Shown piece by piece: positions 1 to 9,233 of a stretch of 64,000 nt of DNA; the stretch's first letter is position 1; every line of letters begins with the position of its first letter. The translations under genes were made by a program, and so were the position numbers. Source of the DNA: Frateuria_A yonginensis. Its GTDB lineage: Bacteria > Pseudomonadota > Gammaproteobacteria > Xanthomonadales > Rhodanobacteraceae. The DNA is taken from positions 1-64,000 of the forward strand of contig NZ_JBBBNY010000006.1 of the NCBI RefSeq assembly GCF_037137055.1. Direction: 5' to 3'. The notes beneath the pieces are model-generated. The model ran no database searches and was not told the origin of the DNA. It was given only the letters and a program-made list of their open reading frames with translations.

Positions 1-157
1 CCATGGATACCTCCATGCCGCCGAACTTGCTGCGCCACTTGTAGAACGTCGCCGAGCTGATGCCGTGGTCGCGGCAAAGCTCCGGTACGGGCGTGCCGGT
101 CTCCGCCTGCTTGAGTACGGCGATGATCTGGCTGTCGGTAAAGCGGGACTTCTTCAT
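1..157 (-). CDS. IS3-family (IS407-like) transposase OrfA, partial
   Basis: This is the N-terminal 52 residues of a transposase helix-turn-helix subunit that binds the element's ends. The reading begins MKKSRFTDSQIIAVLKQAE and continues through CRDHGISSATFYKWRSKFGG, the typical HTH_Tnp_1 signature of the IS407 group of IS3 elements. The ATG at 157 is preceded by CCGAGGAGG. The rest of OrfA and the catalytic OrfB, normally made by frameshifting, lie beyond the left edge, so I cannot say whether the element is intact. Confidence 0.85.
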   Translation of the reverse strand, partial: MKKSRFTDSQIIAVLKQAETGTPVPELCRDHGISSATFYKWRSKFGGMEVSM

Positions 158-230
158 GGAACCTCCTCGGCGAAGACTACGAGAAAATTCCACTTCTGAG
201 GTCAGCTAACCTGCGGGGGGATTACCGACA
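1..230 (-). mobile_element. End of an IS3-family insertion sequence (cut by window edge)
   Basis: The first bases encode the start of an IS3-family OrfA on the minus strand, with a strong Shine-Dalgarno (GGAGG) just upstream of its ATG at 157. Beyond the ORF is a non-coding stretch that should contain the terminal inverted repeat. I could not fix the exact tip because the other end lies outside the window, so the boundary at about 230 is an estimate. The element is adjacent to the 3' end of the large defence-type gene, consistent with an accessory region. Confidence 0.7.
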
Positions 231-260
231 CCGGCGGCGAAATGGTGTCCCGTTTTAAGG

Positions 261-3200
261 TTACTCGACCACGGTCAACAATCCAGCCACCTCTTTCAGT
301 TGCCGGCGGGTGATCATCTTCTCGATCACGTCTTCCAGCGCGCTCCGCACTTGGCTGCTGGTATTTCGGATGCCGAACCCGCGCGAAACAGCTTGAATCA
401 CCTGATCCCGCGTGGCCCCGTAGCTCCGTTGAACGAGCTGGGACACGGCCACCTCGACTTCGGTGGGCGGGAGCATTTCCGCTTTCCGGAGCGCCGTCGC
501 CGTGACTTCTGAGCGATCCCTTGGCACAGGCTCACGGCCAGGAAGGGACAGGAAGTCGCCATGTCGTGCGATGCGTTGCATCTTGGTTGCGATCTCGATG
601 GAGCGCTCTACAGCGTCCTCAATTCGCCCACCGGAACGCTTTAATCCCCAGGCTTCTCGTATCCGCGTTATGACCTGATCCCGGTGGACCGGGCCTTCGA
701 TGCGGACGGCCTCTTCAACCAGTTGGGTCAGAATGCCCTGAGGGGCCTCATGAAGGTCCCCCACCACATGCCGGGGCCGTGTCAGGGTGACTTCCTCATA
801 GGGGGCAAACCCCACGTCGTCTCCCTCGTGTTCGACGGCCTCGCGCTCCACATAGGGCGCCTCCGTGTCCAACTGCACGGTTAGAGCCACCTCTTCCTGG
901 TGCTCGTCATACTCCGCCTTGATGGTTTCAATGCGACGGACCAGCTGATCTAACTGCTCGCCGGGCCGCTGGAACCAGTCAGTGCTCCAGATCCGATGGA
1001 TGGTCCAACCATGCTCCTCCAGCACGGCTTGCCGCAGACGATCACGGTCCCGCGCTGAGCGAGAGCTGTGGTAGGCGGCGCCGTCGCACTCGATTCCCAA
1101 GAGGAACCGGCCCGGACGCTCCTCGTCCAACACAGCTAGGTCAATGAAAAAGCCAGCAAGGCCGATCTGGGCCTGTATGTCGTAGCCACGCGCCCGCAGT
1201 GCGTTGGCCACTTGCTCTTCAAACACGCTGTCGTGGTCCCGTCCCGTGACTTCGGCCATGGGGAGCCGCCCTGTCCTTGCGTATTGAAGGAACAAGCGGA
1301 AGGCATAGACGCCCTTCTTGCTGGCTGCGTAGGTGGGGTCAATGTCCTCGTCGGTCATGGAGGCGAACACATCGCACCGCTGTTTCGCGCGACTGATCAA
1401 CACATTCAAGCGCCGCTCGCCGCCCTCGGTGCCCAACGGACCAAACCGCATCGGCACTCGTCCGTGCGGCACCGACCGGCCATAGCCTACCGAAATGAAG
1501 ATCACGTCGCGCTCGTCACCCTGGACGTTCTCCAGATTCTTCACGAAGAACGGCTCAGACCGGTGGGCCCTGAAGAAGTCCTCGACCTCCGCAGGCAACC
1601 CCCGGCGCAACACTTCGAGCTCATCAATGATGGCGCGCCGCTGAGCCGCGGAGAACGCGGCAACGCCGAGCGATAACTTGGGATAAGTCCTGGCATGAGC
1701 GATGATCGCTTGCGCGACCGCCTTGGCCTCGATCAGGTTGTTCCGCTTATTGCCGGTATCGAACAAACCGTCGTGGATATGGTGGAACCGCAACCCTCGC
1801 CCGCCCTGTGCGGTGTAGGGGCTGGGCACGATAAATAGTTTGTTCTCGTAGAACTGGCGGTTGCTGACGGCAATCAGCGACTGATGTCGGCTGCGGTAAT
1901 GCCAACGGAGCATCCGGCTGGGCAAGCCCCGAGCCATGAAGAGGCCGAGGATGCTCTCGATATCGGCCACGGCGGCTCCATCTTCGTCCTCGTCATCCTC
2001 GCTGCTTGAAGTCATCTTGGCGAAGAACGCGGTCGGTGGGAGCTGCTTGGGATCGCCCACCACCACTACCTGCTTGGCTCGGGCGATTGCCCCGAGTGCA
2101 TCGACGGGCTGGATCTGACTGGCCTCATCCATGACCAAGAGATCGAACTCCATGGCCCCCGGCACGAGGAACTGCGCCACGGACAAGGGGCTCATCATGA
2201 AAACCGGCTTAAGCGCCCGTAGTGCAGGAGCTGCCTTTTCGACGAGCTTGCGCACCGCCATGTGGCCCTTTCGCTTTTGGATCTCACCACGCAGCACGCC
2301 TAGCGGCCCGAGCGCACTGCCATCCCGAGGGGGAACACTTTCGTAGTGCGCCTTGACCACCTGCACACTCGCTGCCGCGATGCGCTGACGATCCAACTCC
2401 GCGAACTCCTGGACCAGCCGCCCATGGGTCGAGCCATCGAAACGCGCCAAGGCGGGCTGCTCTCGCGCCATCCGAGCGTAGGTCGCTTCGAAATACGCCA
2501 TTTCGAATGCAGATGTCACTGTGCCTGGCCTCAGCCGCCCATCCCCCAGGCGAGTGACCAGTTCACCGCATCCCATGGAAGTGGCCTTGGCCGAGCGGTC
2601 ACGATAGTTCACCCAGCGGAAAAGCTGCTCATACTCCTGACTCCAACGCTGAAGCCGCCAAGCCATGGTTTCCAACAGTGCGTCGGAGAGGGTCCCTCCC
2701 ATCGAGACTTCAACATCCAGTTGGAGGCCATCGGCCAAAGCTTTGAAGCTGGTGTGGATGTGCGCCAGGGAGGCAGCAAGCACCTTGGCACGTGGCAACA
2801 GCGCCTCTCGGTCACGAACCCGACCCGCCAGAGCGCGGATGTCCTGGTTCTGCTCCAGCCAGGATGAGGCCGCCTTGAGGTGACTCCAGTCGGAGTGCTC
2901 CGCTTTCCACGCGTCATCAAATGCCGCCTGCCCCAAGCCGACCTGGTCGCGGAGAGCCTGACGATCCCGCTGGCCCACCTGCAGCTCTTCCAACACGGCA
3001 CAGATGGCTCCGGCTTCTTGCGCTCCAATGGTCACCCAGTTGGTCGCTGTCGAGTGAGCTGCGGCGTAACGCGATACAACCTGCATTAGGACGTTCAAGT
3101 CCGCACGCTCGACCGATGCGACCTCACCGAAAGACGATCCCCGGGCACGTCCCAGATCCTCCCACGTCGCACGCAAATCGCGTTCGATCTGGAAGCAAGC

Positions 3201-5894
3201 GCCAGACAGCTGCTTGGCGCGAGCAGCCACTTCAGTCTTTTCCGGGCTTCGCGAGGCGATAAGGCGAGGCTCCGCGCCCAAGCCTTTTAGGGACCGCATC
3301 CACTCCACCAGCGCCAGGAGAGGCGCTGAATGAGAGCGCACACCACGCCAGTCGTCCCCAAAGGCACTGCGGCCAAAAGTGTCCTCGCCTTCGATGGCCT
3401 TTTTGGCACATTGCCCCTTCGCTAGGGTGTCAAGGAGACCCAACGTGACCGGTAATGGCTGGTTTGGGGTAGTCAGAACCGAGCCGACCAGCCGATTGGC
3501 CGCCCGCCACTCGCCGCTGAAGAAACGGAACATGCTGGTTCCACGTGCAGCCAGGACGGACCGCGCTGACACGAGATCCAAGGACCACGCCATGTCAGTG
3601 AGCTGCGGCCCAATGGTGGCTTTGGCGCCTTCGTAATCGGCCACCGCCTGCGCCAACTCGCCCGCTCGCTCGACACCGCCGTCCCAAAGATCGGAAGCAA
3701 ACGTCTCGGGACTGGCAGGCGGAGCCGCTGCCACTCGCTCACCGATGCGGGCCAAGGTCTGAAAATCCCCAAGGGAGCTTCCCGGCTCTCGCCCCAATAA
3801 GCGAGCCAACGCAGCAGCCTCCCCCATCAAACGAGGAAGTTCATCCAGCAGGCGCGCCAAGCGCTTGAACTGATCCGCACCGAAAGCCTCAGGCAGCTCG
3901 CTCAATGCAAGCGACGCCTCTTCCAGGCTGGCGTCCCAAGCCGCCTCGGTCACCCTCCCTAGAAGAGCCCCGTGCTCTGCGGTGTAACGCTCTCCCAGGT
4001 TCAACAGTTCGTTGATGGGCCGCGGGTTTTGCCAGACCTCATTGCCCATGGCAGCTGCCGAAAGTGTCGGAGCGGGAGCGATGCGCTGAAGCAACTCGAC
4101 CATCGGCGGCACATCCGAGAGCCGCAAGGGTGCGCCGAGCTCCAACAAGCCGGCGGCTGCATTGAACTGTTGCCGGGCCGTGGCCAATTGCTCCGAGAGC
4201 TTTTGCATGCGCCCGACCAAGCGTTCCGCGTCCATCGGAGAAATTGCGTCCAGGCCCACACCGACCCACGCATGGTCTGCTGGCTTTCCGATCTCCGCGA
4301 CGCGGTTTGCCAAATCACTCAAGAGGTCCAGGCGAGCGGCGAAGCCGTCCTGCCCCCACTGGTCGGGGGCTACCAACTGAATGTCGTTGGGGCGTTCGCC
4401 CTGTTCCCTTAACCGGACGAGCTGGCCCATCACCTGAAACGGTGTCAGCCCTGAAGCCGAATCCCGCTCATGAAGCCGTTGCACATGGGCATTGAGCTTG
4501 TCCCGAGCCTCGGTAAGCCGGTCGAACAAGCTGCCATGGCTCGGTGCCTTAGGCGCGCCGAGCTCCCAAGTGCGCCGCAGCTCTTCGAGCACAGCCCGCT
4601 TGCTGGTTTTGTTGCTGTGGAGTTCGAGACAGGCGTCGCCCACCCCACGGTCGTCTAGGCGACGCTTCACCACGTCTAGAGCGGCCATCTTTTCGGCCAC
4701 GAACAACACGCTCTTACCGTCCTTGACGGCGGCGGCGATGATGTTGGCGATGGTCTGACTCTTGCCTGTGCCGGGTGGCCCTTGGATGACCAGGTTCTTT
4801 CCCCGCCGAACCTCGTGGATGGCCAGCGCCTGGGAGCTGTCGCAGTCCAAGATGTGGAGCATTTCGGCAGGTGGGATCAGCGGATCAATATTGACGTCTT
4901 CGTCCACCATGTCATCGCTGCCGGCGAACCCATCGGCGAGCAAAGAGCGGATCAAGGGGTGTTCGCTGATGGTGGCGCCCTTGGGCCACACTGCCGGATC
5001 CAAATCCCGGTACATCAGAAACTTGGCGAACGAGAAGAAGCCCACTGTCATGTGGTCGGGCAGCACCTCCCAGTCAGTCTTGACCTCGACAGTCCTCCGG
5101 ACCTGCTCGATGTAATCGAGCGGTTCGAACGTATCCGAGGCCTCGAACGCAGGCATCCGCAGTGCATGAACCCGGTCCAGATAGGCTTCCAGTGATAGGT
5201 TGGAGGCGAAGTCGTCTTGCCGAACTTTCAGGTTGAACCGTTCGCCGGCATTGCCTCGGTCGAGTTGGACCGGAATAAGCAGCAGCGGGGCATAGCGGAC
5301 GTTCTCAGCATTGTTGGGATCCACCCACTTGAGCGCGCCCAACGCCAGGAACAACACGTTGACGCCCTGCTCTTCCTCCAGGGTATTCGCGTCGAGATAG
5401 AGCTCCAGGAGGCGCTTCTGCAGGCCCTTGCTGGTCAGTCGCGTCTGAAGCTTGGTATCGGCATGCCGGCGCAATACGCCGCGCTCGTCTGTGCTGTCAT
5501 CGTCGGGCTGCGCGAGATCTTCGATCTCGTCAGGCTCAACCGAAGGCGAGGTTTCTTCCGCTTTGTCGCCTATCGCGTAGTTGGCAGCCACTTCTTCGAC
5601 TACACCCGAGGGAAGCGCCAGCTCTTTGGCTTCGGCAGCCCTTCCCGCCACGAAGGTGAAAGTTTTCCCCTCGCGCACCAGCAAACGGAAGATTTCTTCA
5701 GTCTTCTCGTCGATGATCTCAATTGAACGTCCGCCACGGGCGCCCCGGGGCATATTGAGCAGCCGGTTACGAGCCGAGAGGTCCAAGAGCTCAACTCGGG
5801 CCCGCTCTAACTTCTCTACAAGCGGCAAGTTGCTCTGAAAAATTGCCCGGTCTTCCCCAAAAGCGGTCGGCGCCGCCCCCTGTTCCGCGTCCAT
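261..5894 (-). CDS. hheA: DUF4011-SF1 helicase-Vsr/MTES_1575-like nuclease (Hhe-type antiphage protein)
   Basis: This very large (1877 residues) protein has an N-terminal DUF4011 region (about 25-330), a superfamily-1 helicase split by a long insert, a PD-(D/E)XK nuclease and a C-terminal DUF3320-like domain (about 1720-1790). The Walker A is GPPGTGKS at 372-379, the Walker B DEASQ starts at D1256, motif III is GDPKQLPP, and motif VI is NVLISRAKQR near 1495. The Vsr/DUF559-like nuclease shows D1585 and E1602-C-D1604-G. This architecture is the one reported from defence-island surveys as the single-gene system Hhe. I chose ATG 5894 because GGTGAGG precedes it; a GTG at 5903 is possible. It follows hutU by 58 bp on the same strand and ends beside an insertion sequence. 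Its codon use is less GC-biased than the flanking genes. The antiphage role is inferred from family membership. Confidence 0.85.
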   Translation of the reverse strand: MDAEQGAAPTAFGEDRAIFQSNLPLVEKLERARVELLDLSARNRLLNMPRGARGGRSIEIIDEKTEEIFRLLVREGKTFTFVAGRAAEAKELALPSGVVEEVAANYAIGDKAEETSPSVEPDEIEDLAQPDDDSTDERGVLRRHADTKLQTRLTSKGLQKRLLELYLDANTLEEEQGVNVLFLALGALKWVDPNNAENVRYAPLLLIPVQLDRGNAGERFNLKVRQDDFASNLSLEAYLDRVHALRMPAFEASDTFEPLDYIEQVRRTVEVKTDWEVLPDHMTVGFFSFAKFLMYRDLDPAVWPKGATISEHPLIRSLLADGFAGSDDMVDEDVNIDPLIPPAEMLHILDCDSSQALAIHEVRRGKNLVIQGPPGTGKSQTIANIIAAAVKDGKSVLFVAEKMAALDVVKRRLDDRGVGDACLELHSNKTSKRAVLEELRRTWELGAPKAPSHGSLFDRLTEARDKLNAHVQRLHERDSASGLTPFQVMGQLVRLREQGERPNDIQLVAPDQWGQDGFAARLDLLSDLANRVAEIGKPADHAWVGVGLDAISPMDAERLVGRMQKLSEQLATARQQFNAAAGLLELGAPLRLSDVPPMVELLQRIAPAPTLSAAAMGNEVWQNPRPINELLNLGERYTAEHGALLGRVTEAAWDASLEEASLALSELPEAFGADQFKRLARLLDELPRLMGEAAALARLLGREPGSSLGDFQTLARIGERVAAAPPASPETFASDLWDGGVERAGELAQAVADYEGAKATIGPQLTDMAWSLDLVSARSVLAARGTSMFRFFSGEWRAANRLVGSVLTTPNQPLPVTLGLLDTLAKGQCAKKAIEGEDTFGRSAFGDDWRGVRSHSAPLLALVEWMRSLKGLGAEPRLIASRSPEKTEVAARAKQLSGACFQIERDLRATWEDLGRARGSSFGEVASVERADLNVLMQVVSRYAAAHSTATNWVTIGAQEAGAICAVLEELQVGQRDRQALRDQVGLGQAAFDDAWKAEHSDWSHLKAASSWLEQNQDIRALAGRVRDREALLPRAKVLAASLAHIHTSFKALADGLQLDVEVSMGGTLSDALLETMAWRLQRWSQEYEQLFRWVNYRDRSAKATSMGCGELVTRLGDGRLRPGTVTSAFEMAYFEATYARMAREQPALARFDGSTHGRLVQEFAELDRQRIAAASVQVVKAHYESVPPRDGSALGPLGVLRGEIQKRKGHMAVRKLVEKAAPALRALKPVFMMSPLSVAQFLVPGAMEFDLLVMDEASQIQPVDALGAIARAKQVVVVGDPKQLPPTAFFAKMTSSSEDDEDEDGAAVADIESILGLFMARGLPSRMLRWHYRSRHQSLIAVSNRQFYENKLFIVPSPYTAQGGRGLRFHHIHDGLFDTGNKRNNLIEAKAVAQAIIAHARTYPKLSLGVAAFSAAQRRAIIDELEVLRRGLPAEVEDFFRAHRSEPFFVKNLENVQGDERDVIFISVGYGRSVPHGRVPMRFGPLGTEGGERRLNVLISRAKQRCDVFASMTDEDIDPTYAASKKGVYAFRLFLQYARTGRLPMAEVTGRDHDSVFEEQVANALRARGYDIQAQIGLAGFFIDLAVLDEERPGRFLLGIECDGAAYHSSRSARDRDRLRQAVLEEHGWTIHRIWSTDWFQRPGEQLDQLVRRIETIKAEYDEHQEEVALTVQLDTEAPYVEREAVEHEGDDVGFAPYEEVTLTRPRHVVGDLHEAPQGILTQLVEEAVRIEGPVHRDQVITRIREAWGLKRSGGRIEDAVERSIEIATKMQRIARHGDFLSLPGREPVPRDRSEVTATALRKAEMLPPTEVEVAVSQLVQRSYGATRDQVIQAVSRGFGIRNTSSQVRSALEDVIEKMITRRQLKEVAGLLTVVE

Positions 5895-5952
5895 AGGCCT
5901 CACCTTCCAGTCCCAAGAGCCACGAGGGCCGCTACTAGCCCACCTTCTTGCC

Positions 5953-7623
5953 TCAGATCATCGGCAGCTTCAAGTGCTGCGCTCTCGCGCACTCGACTGC
6001 AATCTCATACCCCGCATCCGCATGCCGCATCACCCCCGTCCCCGGATCATTCCACAACACCCGCGCAATCCGCCTATCCGCCGCCTCACTCCCATCGCAA
6101 ACAATCACCACCCCCGAGTGCTGGCTGTACCCCATCCCCACACCCCCACCATGATGCAGCGACACCCACGTCGCCCCACCCGCCACATTCAACATCGCAT
6201 TCAACAACGGCCAGTCCGACACCGCATCCGACCCATCCTTCATCGCCTCGGTCTCCCGGTTCGGACTCGCCACCGACCCCGAATCCAGATGATCCCGCCC
6301 GATCACCACCGGCGCCTTCAACTCCCCCTTCCGCACCATCTCGTTGAACGCCAACCCCAGCTTGTCCCGCTGCCCCAGCCCCACCCAGCAGATCCGCGCC
6401 GGCAACCCCTGGAAGCTGATCCGCTCCTTCGCCATATCCAGCCAGTTGTGCAGGTGCTTGTCGTCGGGGATCAGTTCCTTGACCTTCTGGTCGGTCTTGT
6501 AGATGTCCTCCGGATCGCCCGATAGCGCGACCCAACGGAACGGCCCGATGCCGCGGCAGAACAGCGGGCGCACGAAGGCGGGCACGAACCCCGGAAAGGC
6601 GAAGGCGTTCTCGCAGCCTTCGTCCTTGGCCATCTGGCGGATGTTGTTGCCGTAGTCGAAGGTGGGGATGCCCTTGGCGTGGAAGGCAAGCATGGCTTCC
6701 ACGTGCTGCTTCATCGACCGCTTGGCGGCATCACGCGTGCCGTTGGGATCGCTCTTGCGGCGCTCGAACCACTCTTCCACCGTCCAGCCGAGCGGCAAGT
6801 AGCCGTTGACCGGGTCGTGCGCGCTAGTCTGGTCGGTGACGGCATCGGGCCGCACGCCGCGGCGCACCAGCTCGGGCAGCACTTCGGCGGCGTTGCCCAG
6901 CAGCGCGATGGATTTGGCTTCGCCGGCCTTGGTGTACTTCTCGATGCGCGCCAGCGCGTCGTCCAGGTCGGTGGCCTGCTCGTCGACGTAGCGGGTCTTC
7001 AGGCGGAAGTCGATGCGGCTCTGCTGGCATTCGATGGTGAGCGAGCAGGCGCCGGCGAGGCTCGCGGCCAGCGGCTGCGCGCCGCCCATGCCGCCCAGGC
7101 CCGCGGTGAGGATCCACTTGCCCTTGAGGCTGCCGCCGTAGTGTTGGCGGCCCATCTCCACGAAGGTCTCGTAGGTGCCCTGCACGATGCCCTGCGAGCC
7201 GATGTAGATCCAGCTGCCGGCCGTCATCTGGCCGTACATCATCAGGCCCTTGCGATCGAGCTCGTTGAAGTGCTCCCAGTTGGCCCAGGCCGGCACCAGG
7301 TTGGAGTTGGCGATGAGCACGCGCGGGGCGTCCGGGTGGGTCGGGAACACGCCGACCGGCTTGCCGGACTGCACCAGCAGGGTTTCGTCGTCGTTGAGCT
7401 CGCGCAGGGAGCGCAGGATGGCGTCGAAGCATTCCCAGTTGCGCGCGGCGCGGCCGATGCCGCCGTAGACCACCAGCTCCGCCGGGTTCTCCGCCACCTC
7501 GGGGTCGAGGTTGTTCTGGATCATCCGGTACGGCGCCTCGGTGAGCCAGCTCTTGCAGGTGAGCTCGGTGCCGCGCGGCGCGCGGATGGTGCGGCTGGTG
7601 TCGATGCGGGTGGGGGCGTTCAT
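5953..7623 (-). CDS. hutU: Urocanate hydratase
   Basis: HutU converts urocanate to 4-imidazolone-5-propionate, step two of histidine degradation, in the cytoplasm with tightly bound NAD+. The 556-residue length is standard. Family signatures are visible: YGGIGRAARNW, the glycine-rich GLGGMGGAQP NAD-binding segment, YGNNIRQ, and RICWVGLGQR, which carries the conserved active-site cysteine. A good ribosome site (AGGAGAG) precedes the ATG at 7623. The C-terminal ~160 codons (5953 to about 6436) switch to GGG, TTG, ATT, GAT and AAT codons, whereas upstream codons end almost always in C or G with GGC for glycine. This looks like a recombinant 3' end. No other hut gene is adjacent; hutF and hutI lie 15-22 kb away. 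Confidence 0.97.
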   Translation of the reverse strand: MNAPTRIDTSRTIRAPRGTELTCKSWLTEAPYRMIQNNLDPEVAENPAELVVYGGIGRAARNWECFDAILRSLRELNDDETLLVQSGKPVGVFPTHPDAPRVLIANSNLVPAWANWEHFNELDRKGLMMYGQMTAGSWIYIGSQGIVQGTYETFVEMGRQHYGGSLKGKWILTAGLGGMGGAQPLAASLAGACSLTIECQQSRIDFRLKTRYVDEQATDLDDALARIEKYTKAGEAKSIALLGNAAEVLPELVRRGVRPDAVTDQTSAHDPVNGYLPLGWTVEEWFERRKSDPNGTRDAAKRSMKQHVEAMLAFHAKGIPTFDYGNNIRQMAKDEGCENAFAFPGFVPAFVRPLFCRGIGPFRWVALSGDPEDIYKTDQKVKELIPDDKHLHNWLDMAKERISFQGLPARICWVGLGQRDKLGLAFNEMVRKGELKAPVVIGRDHLDSGSVASPNRETEAMKDGSDAVSDWPLLNAMLNVAGGATWVSLHHGGGVGMGYSQHSGVVIVCDGSEAADRRIARVLWNDPGTGVMRHADAGYEIAVECARAQHLKLPMI

Positions 7624-7654
7624 GGCCGTAGGCTCTCCTGGAGGCGGATGCCCG

Positions 7655-7660
7655 AGTATA
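7655..7660 (-). promoter_or_regulatory. -10 element of hutU
   Basis: TATACT reads on the minus strand 31 bases upstream of the hutU ATG, giving a short leader of about 25 nt. The -35 region is weak. The assignment rests on the hexamer and spacing only. Confidence 0.45.
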
Positions 7661-7780
7661 GCCAGCGGTGCCGGGGCGGCTCTTGCGGCGGTGCGGGGGT
7701 GACTGGCGGCACGGTGAGCCTGGCGAACCCGGCGCTAGACTCGCCCGCAAGCCGCCGAACTTTCCTGCCGGGAGACGTGC

Positions 7781-9094
7781 ATGGTGCTTCGATCCGCTTT
7801 GCCCTGCCTGGCGCTGGCCGTGCTGGCGCCCGCCGCGATCGGCGCCGACGCGCCCCGGCTCGATCCCGCGCTCGCCGCCCGCTATTTCCGGGAGGCCGCG
7901 CAGCTGTGCCAGGCCGACGGCGGCCGCCTCTGGGGCAAGTCGCTGTGCGGGCCGATCCTGCTGGTGGAGCCGGCCACGCGCCGGGTGGTCGCGAACCGGG
8001 CGGATGCCGAAGGCCAGCTGCACCCCGAGGGCGGTGCCTACGTGGGCGAGCTGCCGAAGAGCCAGACCATCGCCAACACCGCGGTGGACTGGGCCGGCGT
8101 GCACTGGAGCGAGATGCTCTGGCCGCTGCCGGAGGAAGCGCCGGTGCGCCGCACGATGATGGCGCACGAGGCGTTCCATCGCATCCAGACCAGCCTGGGG
8201 CTGCGCGCGGACGGTCGCGACAACCCGCACATGGATACGCTGGAAGGCCGCTACACCGTGCAGCTGGAATGGCGCGCGCTCGACGCCGCGCTGGCGGCGA
8301 AGACCGACGCCGAGCGTCGCGCGCACGCGGCCGACGCGCTGGCCTTCCGCGCCGCGCGCTACCAGCGCTTTCCCGGCGCGGAGCAGGACGAGACCGCGCT
8401 GGAGCGCAACGAGGGCCTGGCCGAGTACACCGGCGTGATGGTCGGCAACCGCACGCCGGCCGAGCGGCTCGCGATGGCGCACTGGGACCTGGTCTGGCAC
8501 CCGAAGAACGATGCGACCTTCGCGCGCTCGTTCGCGTACCCGAGCGGGCCGGCCTACGGCCTGCTGCTGGACCGCTACCGGCCGGGCTGGCGCAAGGCGA
8601 TCGTCCAGGGCGGCTCGCCGGCGGGCCTGCTGGCGCAGGCGCTGCACGTCGACATGCAGGCGAAGGCGGACGTCGAAAAGCTGGCCGCGCGCTACGGCGG
8701 CCCCGCGCTGCTCGCCAGCGAGCGGGCGCGGGCCGAGGCGCGGGCCAAGCAGGCGGCGCAGTACAGGGCGCAACTGGTCATCGGGCCGGTGCTGCGGCTG
8801 CCGCTCGCGCACATGAAGGTACAGTTCAACCCGAGCAACCTGGTGCCGCTCGGCGAGGCGGGCACGGTCTACCCGACCATGCAGGTGATCGACGACTGGG
8901 GTTCGGTCACGGTGGACGGCGGCGCCCTGATGACGACGGACTGGACCGTGCTGACCGTGGCCGCGCCCGCCGGCGAGGCGACCTCGGGCACGCTGCACGG
9001 CAAGGGCTGGACGCTGCAGCTCGCGCCCGGCTGGCAGCTCGCGCCGGGCACGCGTCGCGGCGACTACACGATCCGTCGCGCGGCGGCACGGTAG
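7781..9094 (+). CDS. Exported protein with HEAFH metalloprotease-like motif
   Basis: I do not recognise a named family for this 437-residue protein. It starts with a signal peptide (residues 1-21, ending AIGADA) behind a GGGAGA ribosome site, so it is probably periplasmic or secreted. An HExxH motif, HEAFH, occupies 129-133, followed by NEGLAEY, which places glutamates at 211 and 215. That combination resembles the zinc-binding arrangement of gluzincin metalloproteases, but the spacing (about 80 residues) is at the long end and I infer rather than demonstrate peptidase activity. The C-terminal third looks beta-rich. A TAGACT hexamer at 7736-7741 is a possible -10. It is divergent from hutU and heads a run of small exported proteins. 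Confidence 0.8.
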   Translation: MVLRSALPCLALAVLAPAAIGADAPRLDPALAARYFREAAQLCQADGGRLWGKSLCGPILLVEPATRRVVANRADAEGQLHPEGGAYVGELPKSQTIANTAVDWAGVHWSEMLWPLPEEAPVRRTMMAHEAFHRIQTSLGLRADGRDNPHMDTLEGRYTVQLEWRALDAALAAKTDAERRAHAADALAFRAARYQRFPGAEQDETALERNEGLAEYTGVMVGNRTPAERLAMAHWDLVWHPKNDATFARSFAYPSGPAYGLLLDRYRPGWRKAIVQGGSPAGLLAQALHVDMQAKADVEKLAARYGGPALLASERARAEARAKQAAQYRAQLVIGPVLRLPLAHMKVQFNPSNLVPLGEAGTVYPTMQVIDDWGSVTVDGGALMTTDWTVLTVAAPAGEATSGTLHGKGWTLQLAPGWQLAPGTRRGDYTIRRAAAR

Positions 9095-9233
9095 CGTCGG
9101 CAGGCGGCGGGAGCGGGCGCGCCCCGTCGTGGCGTGTTCTCGACCTGCGCTTGATCGGCCGCTAACGGCAGTGGGCACACGCTGCCGCAGGGAATCCGGG
9201 ACACCGGTTCATCCCCGCGGGAGGCGCGCCATC

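Noticed and set aside
6679..9165. Long plus-strand frame antisense to hutU running into the exported protein gene
   Set aside because: It lies over hutU and the exported protein in other frames, is Arg/Ala/Gly-rich, and has no recognisable motif. In GC-rich DNA such shadow frames are expected.
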